Of a DNA stretch of 64,000 nt, positions 8,136 through 17,218 are shown piece by piece. The position numbers were made by a program, and so were the translations under genes. Source of the stretch: Ignavibacteria bacterium UBA2360 (GTDB taxonomy: Bacteria; Bacteroidota; Ignavibacteria; Tepidaquicellales; OLB5); assembly GCA_002344125.1 (NCBI GenBank), contig DDTQ01000011.1:765245-829244 (forward strand), read 5' to 3'. Every line of letters starts with the position of its first letter. Positions within the stretch are counted from its first letter, which is position 1. Below the pieces are notes generated by a model. The model did no database searches. It was given only the letters and a program-made list of their open reading frames with translations, and had not been told where the DNA came from.

Positions 8136-10571
8136 ATGAAGTATAATTTTACTGAAATTGAGAAAAAATGGCAGGATTTTTGGGATAAGAACAAAACCTT
8201 TGCCGCAGAAATAGATCACTCCAAACCCAAGTATTACGTACTGGATTTCTTTCCGTATCCTTCAAGCGATGGCCTTCATGTTGGCCACCCGGAAGGATAT
8301 ACCGCCACAGATATTATTGCGCGGTATAAAAGGATGAAAGGTTTTAACGTGCTGCATCCTATGGGATGGGATGCCTTTGGTTTACCCGCCGAACAGTTCG
8401 CGATAAAAACAGGAATACATCCGCGCATCACTACTCAAAAGAGCATAGATAATTTTAAGCGGCAGCTGAAATCAATAGGACTATCAATTGACTGGTCGAG
8501 AGAAATAGCTACTGTTGACCCTAAATACTACAAATGGACTCAGTGGATATTTTCTCAGCTTTATAAAAAGGGACTTGCTTACCAGGCGGAAATCGCCGTC
8601 AACTGGTGTCCGGAGCTTGGCACAGTCTTAGCCAACGAAGAAGTACCCGAACAGATAGAAAAAGGTTACACGGTTGTACGCAGACCCATGAAACAATGGA
8701 TGCTGAAAATTACCGAATATGCTGAAAGATTACTTATTGATCTTGATATGCTGGACTGGCCTGAAAGTACAAAAGAAATGCAGCGCAACTGGATAGGAAA
8801 ATCAGAAGGCGCAAAGGTAACCTTCAGTATAGCAGGTGAGGATGCAGGTTCGGTAGAAGTTTTCACAACCCGGCCGGATACATTATGGGGAGCTACTTAC
8901 ATGGTGCTCGCACCTGAGCATCCGCTTGTGGATAAGATAACGACACCTGAATGTAAAACCGCAGTTGATATATATAAAGAGAACGCTAAACATAAATCTG
9001 ATCTTGAGCGCCAGGCGCTGGAAAAAGAAAAATCAGGTGTGTTCACCGGCGCTTATGCAGTTAACCCGGTTAACAATGCTGAAATACCGATATGGATAAG
9101 TGATTACGTGCTTATGGGCTACGGCACAGGCGCTATTATGGCCGTACCCGCGCACGATGAGCGCGATTGGGAATTTGCCACAAAGTATCACATACCAATC
9201 ATTGAAGTAGTAAAGCCTGCCGCAGGTGAAACAAGTGATATCACCAAAAAAGCTTTCAGCGCAGAAGGTGTTGCGGTAAATTCTGATTTTATAAACGGTC
9301 TTAAAACCGAGAAAGCAAAGAAAAAAGTTATTGAGTGGCTTGAAGCTAAAGGTCTTGGCAAGGGTACAGTTCAGTACAAGCTGCGCGATTGGTTATTTTC
9401 ACGCCAGAGATTCTGGGGAGAGCCATTCCCCATAATTCATCTTGAAGACGGCACAGTAAAACTGCTGCCTGAAGATGAATTACCTGTGATGCTGCCGGAA
9501 GTTGAAAATTATAAAACCATTGGAACGGGAGAGAGCCCATTGGCGGGAATCAGCGAATGGGTAAATACTACCGATCCGGAAACCGGCAAACCCGCTAAGC
9601 GTGAAACCAATACTATGCCGCAATGGGCAGGTTCATGCTGGTATTACTTAAGGTTCCTTGATCCCAATAACGATAAGGAGTTTATTAACAAAGAAGCAGA
9701 AAAATACTGGATGCCTGTTAACCTGTATTTAGGCGGAGCCGAACATGCTGTTCTGCATTTACTTTATGCACGGTTCTGGCATAAGGTGCTGTTTGATCTT
9801 GGGTATGTTTCAACCCGTGAGCCATTTGTTAGGCTGTTCCACCAGGGTATGATACTTGGTGAAGATTCAAACAAAATGTCAAAAAGCCGCGGTAATGTTG
9901 TGAATCCCGATGATGTAATTGCAGGTTACGGCGCTGATTCGCTGAGGCTGTTTGAGATGTTCCTCGGTCCGCTTTCAGCAACAAAGCCGTGGTCAACCAA
10001 GGGCATCGAAGGTGTTTACCGTTTCCTGAATAAAATTTGGCGGCTTGTTGTAAATGAAGATGGCGGAATTAACGCTAAGATAACAGAAGCCAAACCTGAA
10101 GGCGAAGCCGAAAGAGTTATGCACAGGACTATAATGAACGTGACCGAAGATATTGAAGATATGGATATGAAATTCAATACCTGTGTTAGCGAGCTGATGA
10201 TATATGTAAATGAAATATCACGCCTTGAAACAATCCCAAGAGATTTGGTTGTTACATTATTAAAGCTTCTTGCGCCGTTCGCGCCGCATTTGGCTGAGGA
10301 GTTATGGAACCGCATGGGCAATGATACAACAATTGCATTTGCATCGTGGCCGGAATTCAATCCCGCCAAAGTGCAGAAAAATGTTGTTACCGTTATCGGT
10401 CAGATAAACGGCAAGGTACGCTCAAAAATTGAAGCGCCAACCGATACACCTGATGATAAGCTGATCGAAATTATGAAACAGGACGAAAAGATAAAAACAT
10501 ACCTTGATGGTAAGCAGATTGTTAAAGAAATTGTTGTAAAAAATAAGCTTGTGAACATAGTAGTAAAATAA
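8136..10571 (+). CDS. leuS: leucyl-tRNA synthetase
   Basis: This is a class I aminoacyl-tRNA synthetase that charges tRNA-Leu. At 811 residues it has the usual bacterial length. The HIGH motif appears as HVGH (residues 48-51) and KMSKS is exact at residues 580-584. The CP1 editing domain is present (FTTRPDTLWGATYMVLAPEH near residue 245, and GTGAIMAVPAHDERD near residue 330). The WCPELGTVLANEEV segment and the C-terminal anticodon-binding and tail domains (VIGQINGKVRSK) are also intact. The DUF2203 gene begins 6 bases after its stop, so the two are probably co-transcribed. Confidence 0.97.
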   Translation: MKYNFTEIEKKWQDFWDKNKTFAAEIDHSKPKYYVLDFFPYPSSDGLHVGHPEGYTATDIIARYKRMKGFNVLHPMGWDAFGLPAEQFAIKTGIHPRITTQKSIDNFKRQLKSIGLSIDWSREIATVDPKYYKWTQWIFSQLYKKGLAYQAEIAVNWCPELGTVLANEEVPEQIEKGYTVVRRPMKQWMLKITEYAERLLIDLDMLDWPESTKEMQRNWIGKSEGAKVTFSIAGEDAGSVEVFTTRPDTLWGATYMVLAPEHPLVDKITTPECKTAVDIYKENAKHKSDLERQALEKEKSGVFTGAYAVNPVNNAEIPIWISDYVLMGYGTGAIMAVPAHDERDWEFATKYHIPIIEVVKPAAGETSDITKKAFSAEGVAVNSDFINGLKTEKAKKKVIEWLEAKGLGKGTVQYKLRDWLFSRQRFWGEPFPIIHLEDGTVKLLPEDELPVMLPEVENYKTIGTGESPLAGISEWVNTTDPETGKPAKRETNTMPQWAGSCWYYLRFLDPNNDKEFINKEAEKYWMPVNLYLGGAEHAVLHLLYARFWHKVLFDLGYVSTREPFVRLFHQGMILGEDSNKMSKSRGNVVNPDDVIAGYGADSLRLFEMFLGPLSATKPWSTKGIEGVYRFLNKIWRLVVNEDGGINAKITEAKPEGEAERVMHRTIMNVTEDIEDMDMKFNTCVSELMIYVNEISRLETIPRDLVVTLLKLLAPFAPHLAEELWNRMGNDTTIAFASWPEFNPAKVQKNVVTVIGQINGKVRSKIEAPTDTPDDKLIEIMKQDEKIKTYLDGKQIVKEIVVKNKLVNIVVK

Positions 10572-10577
10572 TTTTAA

Positions 10578-10970
10578 ATGAACTACCAGCACACAATACA
10601 TTTTACACTTGAAGAAGCCAACGATAAGCTGGATAACATCAAAGCTGATATAGAAGAAATGATGAACCTTAAGCGGAAGCTTGACCAGAAAGGCTTTGAT
10701 GTTTACAGTCACAGTTATCTTGGCGGCTCGGGTCCCAACGGGCAAGGTGCTTTCCCTGAAGAAATGGAAGGGCTTATTAATATACTGCGCAGACTGAACG
10801 ATGATGGAGTTATTGTAAAAGGGATTGACAGGGGACTGGTTGACTTTCCGCACTTGCGCAATAACGGCGAGGAAGTTTATTTATGCTGGAAGTACGGCGA
10901 GGGTGATATCAACTGGTGGCACACAATCCCCGATGGGTTTTCAGGCAGAAGAAATATCAGCGAGTTATAG
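10578..10970 (+). CDS. DUF2203 family protein
   Basis: This 130-residue cytosolic protein matches the DUF2203 pattern: an N-terminal FTLEEANDKL segment, a helical region, VDFPHLRNNGEEVYLCWKYGE, and the closing NWWHTIPDGFSGR. The conserved Cys, Trp and His residues are all present, but the family has no established biochemical role that I can state. It starts 6 bases after leuS and is followed by a terminator, so it looks like the last gene of a leuS operon. Confidence 0.85.
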   Translation: MNYQHTIHFTLEEANDKLDNIKADIEEMMNLKRKLDQKGFDVYSHSYLGGSGPNGQGAFPEEMEGLINILRRLNDDGVIVKGIDRGLVDFPHLRNNGEEVYLCWKYGEGDINWWHTIPDGFSGRRNISEL

Positions 10971-10977
10971 TTTTTTC

Positions 10978-11010
10978 AGGGAACAGTTTTTTTGTTCCCT
11001 TTTTTGTTTT
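10978..11010 (+). terminator. intrinsic terminator of leuS-DUF2203
   Basis: An 8-bp stem (10978-10985 with 10993-11000) with a T-rich loop is followed by TTTTTGTTTT. Confidence 0.85.
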
Positions 11011-11088
11011 TAAAAACGTATTTGAAATACTGAATTTTCAGCAAGCTAAATTTGCCAAATAGAATTAAAGAACTATTTATTGTTGTAG

Positions 11089-11141
11089 CCACGCCCTTTA
11101 GGGCGTGGATTAATCACGAAAGATAAAAGGGCTTTAGCCCT
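11089..11141. repeat. REP-like double palindrome
   Basis: CCACGCCCTTTAGGGCGTGG (11089-11108) is a perfect 20-base palindrome. After an 18-base A-rich spacer a second palindrome, AGGGCTTTAGCCCT (11128-11141), follows. The shared GGGC..TTTAG..GCCC theme and two-hairpin layout resemble short dispersed REP/BIME-like repeats in other genomes. Only one copy was recognised in this window. Confidence 0.6.
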
Positions 11142-11302
11142 GAACGATTGCAATTTGTTAGTCACTTTATTCACTCTTTATTTATAACCTTTCTTCACGA
11201 ATTTGAGTTTAGCTGCACGAAAGCCGTGGTAAGTTTTGAAGAAATAATTAAAATAACCCTGAAAAAAAAGAATTACAATAGTTATGAGGTAAGAAATAAT
11301 AT

Positions 11303-12205
11303 ATGGGTATAATAAATAAAATGGTTGTAAGCACCCTGCCGCTTGTTCCAAAAGGAATTGTAAGAAAATTCGCGAACCGCTATATAGCAGGAGAAACTCT
11401 TGCTCACGCGGTAGCAACTTCCAAAAAACTTAATGCCAAAGGCATTATGGGTACAATAGACGTGCTGGGTGAAGATGTATTTAAGAAAGAAGACGCGACC
11501 CGTTCTAAAAATGAATGCCTTGAAGTGCTTGATGCTATAAAAGAGCATTCACTCAATTCCAATCAATCAATTAAACTTACATCACTTGGTTTGAAAATTG
11601 ATAAGGAATTTTGTTTAAGCAACGTTAAGGAGATCTTCGCAAAAGCAAAAGAGAAAAATATTTTTGTGAGGATAGATATGGAAGATTCTTCGGTAACGAA
11701 TGATACTATTTGGGTATTTACCGAAGCGCGCAAAACCTACAGCAACTGCGGCATCGTGCTGCAGGCTTACCTGCGGCGGACTTATGACGATGCCGCAAAA
11801 CTGATAGAAAGCGGAACCAACTTCAGGCTTTGCAAAGGTATTTATATTGAGCCCGAGGAAATTGCGTTTAAAGAAAGACAGGAAGTACGTGATAATTTCC
11901 TAAAGATCCTAAGGCTGATGCTGGAAAAGGATTCTTACGTTGGAATTGCGACACACGATGAATATCTTGTTGAAGGTGCGTATAAACTGATAGAGGAGCT
12001 TAAAAAACCAAAAGATCGGTATGAATTTCAGATGCTTCTGGGAGTAAGAGAAGGTATGCGAGATAAGATTGTGAAAGACGGTCACCGTATGCGTATTTAT
12101 ATACCTTTTGGTACACATTGGTACCAGTATTCCATAAGAAGATTTAAAGAAAATCCGCAGATGGCGGGTTACGTGATTAAAAGTATTTTAAACGGCGGAA
12201 AGTAG
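11303..12205 (+). CDS. proline dehydrogenase (monofunctional)
   Basis: This 300-residue FAD-dependent beta-alpha barrel enzyme oxidises proline to pyrroline-5-carboxylate and passes electrons to the quinone pool. Family motifs are RLCKGIY (around residue 175), the ATHDE strand (around 217), QMLLGVREGM (around 243) and the C-terminal YSIRRFKENP. The size fits stand-alone proline dehydrogenases rather than bifunctional PutA. A P5C dehydrogenase gene is not adjacent. The start is supported by GAGG about 15 bases upstream. A bidirectional terminator follows. Confidence 0.92.
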   Translation: MGIINKMVVSTLPLVPKGIVRKFANRYIAGETLAHAVATSKKLNAKGIMGTIDVLGEDVFKKEDATRSKNECLEVLDAIKEHSLNSNQSIKLTSLGLKIDKEFCLSNVKEIFAKAKEKNIFVRIDMEDSSVTNDTIWVFTEARKTYSNCGIVLQAYLRRTYDDAAKLIESGTNFRLCKGIYIEPEEIAFKERQEVRDNFLKILRLMLEKDSYVGIATHDEYLVEGAYKLIEELKKPKDRYEFQMLLGVREGMRDKIVKDGHRMRIYIPFGTHWYQYSIRRFKENPQMAGYVIKSILNGGK

Positions 12206-12232
12206 TTTATGCGGGTTTAATTTGTTATAAAA

Positions 12233-12270
12233 AAAAGGCTGTATCAAAAATGATACAGCCTTTTGTTTTT
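12233..12270. terminator. bidirectional intrinsic terminator
   Basis: A 14-bp stem (12233-12246 with 12251-12264) is flanked by A and T runs and lies between the convergent proline dehydrogenase and Rieske genes. Confidence 0.88.
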
Positions 12271-12286
12271 ATCAAATGATTAGAAT

Positions 12287-12763
12287 TTAATTACTTTTCT
12301 CTTCTTTTTTATCAGCCCCAGCGGTTTTAATTGTGACCGTGCCTTTTCCGGAATCGAAAATTGTTTCAAATGTTTTCAGGTTCTCTTCTGCGGGTCCCGT
12401 TTCTACTTTTCCCGTTAAGGAAAATTCGGAGCCGTGGCAGGGACAAACGAACTTGTTACCTTCCAGCTCTACATCACAGCCTTTGTGTGTGCAGATAGTT
12501 CTGATAGCGAGGAAGGTTGTTTCAGAATTCCTGATGAGCATCAGCTCATCGTTTATCTTTACGCTGCCGCCTGTTTTGGATAGCGCGGCGTTTTCTGAAA
12601 GTTTTACAACTATATCATCACCTGATTTACGGAAAACCGCTTTTGCAGCAGCCGCTGATCTTGTTAATGCTGAAATATTTATACTTGAAAGCATTGCGCC
12701 GGAGGCAATTACTCCCACAGCTGAACGCTTTATAAAATCTCTTCTTGATAGTTTACCTGGCAT
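12287..12763 (-). CDS. Tat-exported Rieske [2Fe-2S] protein
   Basis: This 158-residue protein carries a twin-arginine signal (SRRDFIKRS, residues 6-14) followed by a hydrophobic stretch. The Rieske domain has both boxes: CTHKGC (Cys91, His93, Cys96) and CPCHGS (Cys107, Cys109, His110). Cys91/His93 and Cys107/His110 should ligate the cluster, and Cys96-Cys109 should form the stabilising disulfide. Such proteins occur in cytochrome bc or alternative quinol-oxidising complexes, but no cytochrome b gene is nearby, so this is an orphan Rieske protein. The Lys/Glu-rich C-terminal tail is outside the domain. Confidence 0.92.
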   Translation of the reverse strand: MPGKLSRRDFIKRSAVGVIASGAMLSSINISALTRSAAAAKAVFRKSGDDIVVKLSENAALSKTGGSVKINDELMLIRNSETTFLAIRTICTHKGCDVELEGNKFVCPCHGSEFSLTGKVETGPAEENLKTFETIFDSGKGTVTIKTAGADKKEEKSN

Positions 12764-12980
12764 GAAATTTATGCTCCTTTAAAGTTTACCCTTTTGATAT
12801 TTCAATATTTAAAATTAGTGTTTCATTATTAAACATTCAATATATTTGCATTAAAGTTACAATTATTTGCAATTAGGTGTATTCCAGTAGTTTAGGGTCA
12901 ATTTAACATACAAGGTTATAGTTGTTTCAATTGAAAAACGTTAAAAATACAGGTATTTTGCAGAATAAATTAAAACCTCA

Positions 12981-13011
12981 CCCCCACCCCCTCTCCTAAA
13001 AGGAGAGGGGA
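12981..13011. repeat. C-rich hairpin element
   Basis: A tract of Cs and As leads into a 10-bp perfect hairpin (CCCCTCTCCT at 12988-12997, loop AAA, AGGAGAGGGG at 13001-13010). It lies about 40 bases before the dapD start. It is strikingly GC-rich against AT-rich flanks and looks like a dispersed intergenic repeat. A terminator is unlikely because no T tract follows. Confidence 0.55.
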
Positions 13012-13050
13012 GCGAATAAATAATAATTTAACAAAACAGTTTAATTAATT

Positions 13051-13887
13051 ATGAGTTTAGAACAAGATATCGAAAAATACTTTGCAGCAGGTGAATTGAC
13101 CCCTGCTGAAAAGAAGAAGGCCATGGCAGCGTTTAAGGAAATGGTAAAGCTTCTGAATGCCGGCATAGTGCGCAGCGCGGAAAAATCAGGCGGCGCGTGG
13201 AAAGCCAACACATGGGTTAAAAAAGGTATCCTGCTTGGATTCAGACTCGGCAAAAACAAGGATATGTCAATTTTTAAACAAATGCTTTTTTTTGATAAAG
13301 ACACGCTGCCCATTAAACCTTTGAAGCTGGCAGACGGCGTTCGGATAGTGCCCGGTGGATCAACAATAAGAACGGGCGCGTACATTGGCAAAGGTGTAAT
13401 TTGTATGCCGCCAATGTATGTAAACATTGGCGCATATGTTGATGATAATTCACTCATCGATTCTCACGCTCTTGTTGGCTCCTGCGCGCAGCTTGGTAAA
13501 AAGATACATCTTTCAGCGGCAGCGCAAATTGGTGGAGTGCTTGAGCCGATAAACTCTGTGCCCGTAATAATTGAAGATGAAGTAATGATAGGCGGCAACT
13601 GCGGAATTTATGAAGGTACAATTGTTCAGAAAAGAGCAGTCATTGGCGCAGGATGTATTATCACAGGATCAACACCGGTATATGATACCGTTAAGGGAAA
13701 AATTTACCGCAAGACAAAGGATGAGCCTCTTGTTATCCCCGAAGGCGCGGTAGTAGTTGCGGGCTCACGCCCGCTGGCAAACCAGTTCGGCATGGAGAAT
13801 CATTTATCTGTTTACACTCCGATGATCATAAAGTACCGCGATGAAAAAACCGATGCCGGAACGGCGCTGGAGGAAAGTTTGAGGTAA
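13051..13887 (+). CDS. dapD: tetrahydrodipicolinate N-succinyltransferase
   Basis: DapD transfers succinyl from succinyl-CoA to tetrahydrodipicolinate in lysine/diaminopimelate synthesis. At 278 residues it is typical of the family. It has a helical N-terminal domain (residues 1-100), then a left-handed beta-helix built from hexapeptide repeats (GGSTIRTGAYIGKGVICMPPMYVNIGAYV, GGVLEPINSVPVIIEDEVMIGGNCGIYEG read along residues 111-200). The family-typical LEP turn and the closing VVAGSRPL segment are present. No other dap gene is nearby. It is convergent with the nitrilase gene. Confidence 0.94.
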   Translation: MSLEQDIEKYFAAGELTPAEKKKAMAAFKEMVKLLNAGIVRSAEKSGGAWKANTWVKKGILLGFRLGKNKDMSIFKQMLFFDKDTLPIKPLKLADGVRIVPGGSTIRTGAYIGKGVICMPPMYVNIGAYVDDNSLIDSHALVGSCAQLGKKIHLSAAAQIGGVLEPINSVPVIIEDEVMIGGNCGIYEGTIVQKRAVIGAGCIITGSTPVYDTVKGKIYRKTKDEPLVIPEGAVVVAGSRPLANQFGMENHLSVYTPMIIKYRDEKTDAGTALEESLR

Positions 13888-13918
13888 AGCAAAACAGAAA
13901 CCGGTATGATTTTTCAGT

Positions 13919-14833
13919 TTAAGGCTTGTTAATGTTAAAATTGAAAACATCCGGTCTTGAGTAATGCCCGGCAACATCAAACATACGTTTGGCTTCAATT
14001 ATTTCTTTCATATTCAGTTCAGCATATAAAATTTCCTGTTGAGCATCCACGGGTCCTGTAAGGAGTTTTCCCTTCGGATCAATAACGCAACTGTTACCAG
14101 TATTTATCCATTCTTTATCTGCTGGATATAAATTTTTAAATTCAAATTCATCAGGTATGTTATTTTTTTTTATTGCCATGCAGGTGCTTATTACAAATAA
14201 ACCTCCTTCTCTTGCAATATGCTTCATGCTTTCAAGCCAATTCGGACTTTTATCCCATGTAGGCGCAGCAAGGATCTGCGCCCCGGTTTCATAAATTGCA
14301 GTTCTTGCCAAAGGCATATAATTTTCCCAGCAAATGAGACCTGCAATTTTACCCGCAGTTGTATCATAAGCTTTAAGCGTAGTACCGTTGCCCTGTGCCC
14401 AAATAAGCCTTTCACCGCCGGTAGGCATAAGCTTACGGTGAACTCCAGTGATCTTTCCTTCAGAGTTTATAAACAAAAGGCTGTTGTAAAGGCTGGCATT
14501 GCTTTGACCGGTATTTCTTTCATTCATTCCCATAACCACATTTATGCCCGCTTCTTTTGCTGCTCTGCAGAGCTTATCGGTGCTGTCATCCGGAACAGAT
14601 ACGGCGCTTTCGACCAGGCGAATATACATATCATTAAGAACCGCGCCTTTGCTGTTTGGGATAAGCCATACCCAGTCAGGGTAGCCGGAGATAAATACTT
14701 CGGGGAATACAACAAGTTTCGCGCCGTTCTTTCCTGCTTCTAAAATTGCTCCACATGCTTTTTCTATCGTTTTTTCTTTGTTAAGAAACACAGGCGCAAG
14801 CTGTGCTGCTGCTATTTTAATCTGTTTTATCAT
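13919..14833 (-). CDS. nitrilase (carbon-nitrogen hydrolase superfamily)
   Basis: This 304-residue protein has the full Glu-Lys-Cys triad: Glu45 in VVFPEVFISGYPDW, Lys134 in VHRKLMPT and Cys168 in GLICWENYMP. The GYPDW and CWEN contexts place it in the true nitrilase branch, whose members convert nitriles to carboxylic acids and ammonia. The substrate is not determined by the sequence. It is monocistronic, with an AT-rich region of about 190 bases separating it from the divergent phosphoesterase gene. Confidence 0.9.
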   Translation of the reverse strand: MIKQIKIAAAQLAPVFLNKEKTIEKACGAILEAGKNGAKLVVFPEVFISGYPDWVWLIPNSKGAVLNDMYIRLVESAVSVPDDSTDKLCRAAKEAGINVVMGMNERNTGQSNASLYNSLLFINSEGKITGVHRKLMPTGGERLIWAQGNGTTLKAYDTTAGKIAGLICWENYMPLARTAIYETGAQILAAPTWDKSPNWLESMKHIAREGGLFVISTCMAIKKNNIPDEFEFKNLYPADKEWINTGNSCVIDPKGKLLTGPVDAQQEILYAELNMKEIIEAKRMFDVAGHYSRPDVFNFNINKP

Positions 14834-15020
14834 AATAATATTCTTGTTTCAATTTTTATATTATTCACATAAGCAGATATTAAAATTGTTTCAAAAAGTC
14901 TCCAATGGTTAATTCATACCTGTTAATATTTCAATATACTAATTGCAGTATTTTATTACTATGAAATATTCGTAAATTCGGTTAAATTTGATAGATACAA
15001 ACTGATAAATAGTAACCGTT

Positions 15021-15695
15021 TTGAAATACGCCATTATATCAGATGTTCACGCGAATCTTGAAGCAGTCGAAGCCTGCTTCAGGCAAATTGATAAGCTAAA
15101 AGCTGACCGTATCATTTGCCTTGGCGACCTGGTTGATTACTGCGCTGAGCCCAATGAAGTAATTTCGATAATCAAAAATAATTGCGATATTGTTTTACTC
15201 GGTAATCACGATGAAGCGCAATATAACTTTTCGCTCTCAGAAAGATTCAACGAAAGGGCGAGGGCATCATCGGTTCATACCCGTGAAGTATTGAAAGAAA
15301 TTAATCTTGAATATATAAAATCACTGCCGCTAACTCATTCAGAAAACGGACTGCTGTTCGCTCACGCTTCGCCTTCTGAACCTTTTTCATATAAGTATGT
15401 TTTGAACGAAGATTCAGCGGTTTTGAACTTCAGCGCATTTGAAGAAAAAATTTGTTTTATCGGTCACTCGCACAAACCCCTGATTTTTGAAAATTCACGC
15501 AGTGGGATCAAAACTATCTCAGAAGGTACCCTAAACAATGATTGCAGGTATGTTATTAATGTCGGCAGTGTGGGGCAGCCGCGTGACGGTAATAACAAGT
15601 TATCATTCGGATTGTTTGATACCAAAAACAACCAATACACCAACATTCGCACTGATTATGACCGATCTTCAGCAAGTATAAAGATCTACAAGTAG
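15021..15695 (+). CDS. metallophosphoesterase (YfcE/MJ0936-like)
   Basis: This 224-residue calcineurin-like phosphoesterase has all metal-binding motifs in order: ISDVHANLEA (residues 5-14), GDLVDY (around 35), GNHDEA (around 60), HASP (around 115) and GHSHKP (around 149). Relatives hydrolyse phosphodiesters or dinucleoside polyphosphates. The start is a TTG codon, chosen because the protein must begin just before the YAIISDVH strand and no ATG is available there. It stands alone, 220 bases ahead of the sulfide cluster. Confidence 0.9.
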   Translation: MKYAIISDVHANLEAVEACFRQIDKLKADRIICLGDLVDYCAEPNEVISIIKNNCDIVLLGNHDEAQYNFSLSERFNERARASSVHTREVLKEINLEYIKSLPLTHSENGLLFAHASPSEPFSYKYVLNEDSAVLNFSAFEEKICFIGHSHKPLIFENSRSGIKTISEGTLNNDCRYVINVGSVGQPRDGNNKLSFGLFDTKNNQYTNIRTDYDRSSASIKIYK

Positions 15696-15818
15696 GACTG
15701 CCTGTATTTCTTGCATCCAGGATTTTAGTTGGAATTTAGTTTCAAATTTCAATTCTCACCAACCACCTCCAAAATTGCCCGGAAATCACTAACTCAAAGT
15801 AAAACAGCACAATAACTT

Positions 15819-15855
15819 ATGATTATTATCATACGCACTATTGATATATATCATT
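15819..15855. promoter_or_regulatory. tandem FNR/CRP-like dyads upstream of the sulfide cluster
   Basis: Two dyads of the form TGAT-N4-ATCA lie 22 bases apart centre to centre: ATGATTATTATCAT (15819-15832) and TTGATATATATCATT (15841-15855). The second is one base short of the classic FNR consensus TTGAT-N4-ATCAA. They end about 60 bases before the sqr ATG. A CRP/FNR-family regulator sensing oxygen or redox state is inferred. Confidence 0.5.
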
Positions 15856-15916
15856 GGGCAGGTACAAATTGACCGTTAAATTTGTATAGTTAAAGTTTAC
15901 TAAATTGAACGGGAAA

Positions 15917-17215
15917 ATGAAAGATCTGGTAATATTGGGAGCTGGTACCGCGGGCACGATGATGCTGAATAAGCTGTATAAGTTACTGGATAAGAATGAA
16001 TGGAAGATCACAATTGTAGATAATGAAAAGAACCATTATTACCAGCCCGGTTTTTTGTTTATTCCATTTGGTGTTTACACCAAAAAGGATGTTGTAAAAC
16101 CCAAAAAACAGTTTTTCCCGGGTGAGCATGAGATGATCGAGTCAGAGATTTTCAAAGTTCTGCCTGAGTTCAATAAGGTTCACCTCAATAACGGTATCAT
16201 TTTGGATTATGATATACTTATAATTGCCACCGGGTCAAGAACCGCGCCGGAAGAAACTGAAGGTTTGAAAGATAAATTATGGTATAAGGATATTTTTGAT
16301 TTTTATACTCTTGAAGGCGCGCTTGCACTTGCCGAAAAATTCAAAAAGTGGAATGGCGGCAAGCTAGTGGTAAACATCACAGAAATGCCCATCAAGTGTC
16401 CGGTTGCTCCGCTTGAATTCGCTTTTCTGGCTGACGCTTTTTTTGAAGATAAACGCATACGCGAAAAAGTGCAAATTACTTATGTTACACCTCTTGCGGA
16501 AGCGTTTACTAAACACAAGTGCTCTGAAGTACTTGGCCACTTTCTGGATGATAAGGGCATAGAGCTTGAAGCTGAGTTTAATATAGCAAGGATTGACAAT
16601 GAAAATAAGAAGCTCATATCTTGGGATGAACGAGAAATAGATTTTGATCTCCTGGTTACAGTTCCCGTAAATAAAGGAGCAGATTATATTGAAGCCAGCG
16701 GACTTGGGGATGAGCTGAATTTTGTACCCACTGATAAACATACACTGCAATCACTTCAGCATAAAAACATATTTGTTATTGGTGATGCTTCAAATATTCC
16801 CGCAAGTAAAGCGGGTTCAGTTGCGCACTTTGCTTCTGAAATTTTAACGGAAAATATTCTAAGTTATATAAATGCCATGCCGCTTGCAGCTAAGTTTGAT
16901 GGTCATGCAAACTGTTTTATTGAATCAGGCCACGGCAGGGCATTTTTGATAGATTTTAATTACGATGTAGAACCGCTTCCGGGTAAATTTCCGCTTGCCC
17001 ATTTGGGCCCCTTCTCGCTGCTTAAGGAGTCCAGGACAAACCACATTGGCAAACTGATGTTCAAATGGACTTACTGGAACCTGCTCCTGAAGGGAAAGGA
17101 ATTACCAGTTGGAAGCGCGATGAGCCTGGACGGAAAGATATTGGATAATCAGCAGATCAAAGAACAATTCATAACAGATACACAGCAGATTCAAAAACTC
17201 TCGGGAGGAATATAA
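15917..17215 (+). CDS. sulfide:quinone oxidoreductase-like flavoprotein
   Basis: This ~432-residue flavoprotein resembles sulfide:quinone reductases, which oxidise H2S to polysulfide at the membrane and reduce quinone. It has an N-terminal FAD-binding loop (GAGTAG, residues 8-13), the ATGSRTAP segment, the redox Cys161 in KCPVAP, the second FAD motif FVIGDASNIPASKAG (residues 286-300) and Cys333 in DGHANCFI. These two Cys match conserved SQR positions. The third Cys, near residue 125 in several SQR types, is not seen. I prefer the ATG at 15917 over an in-frame TTG at 15905. It is followed 3 bases later by the DsrC-like gene. Confidence 0.85.
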   Translation: MKDLVILGAGTAGTMMLNKLYKLLDKNEWKITIVDNEKNHYYQPGFLFIPFGVYTKKDVVKPKKQFFPGEHEMIESEIFKVLPEFNKVHLNNGIILDYDILIIATGSRTAPEETEGLKDKLWYKDIFDFYTLEGALALAEKFKKWNGGKLVVNITEMPIKCPVAPLEFAFLADAFFEDKRIREKVQITYVTPLAEAFTKHKCSEVLGHFLDDKGIELEAEFNIARIDNENKKLISWDEREIDFDLLVTVPVNKGADYIEASGLGDELNFVPTDKHTLQSLQHKNIFVIGDASNIPASKAGSVAHFASEILTENILSYINAMPLAAKFDGHANCFIESGHGRAFLIDFNYDVEPLPGKFPLAHLGPFSLLKESRTNHIGKLMFKWTYWNLLLKGKELPVGSAMSLDGKILDNQQIKEQFITDTQQIQKLSGGI

Positions 17216-17218
17216 AAA

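Larger units (their letters stand above)
10971..11302. other. 332-base intergenic region with terminator and REP-like element
   Basis: No gene is evident. It holds the leuS-operon terminator, the palindromic pair at 11089-11141, and the leader of the proline dehydrogenase gene, including a GAGG ribosome-binding site at about 11284. Confidence 0.6.
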
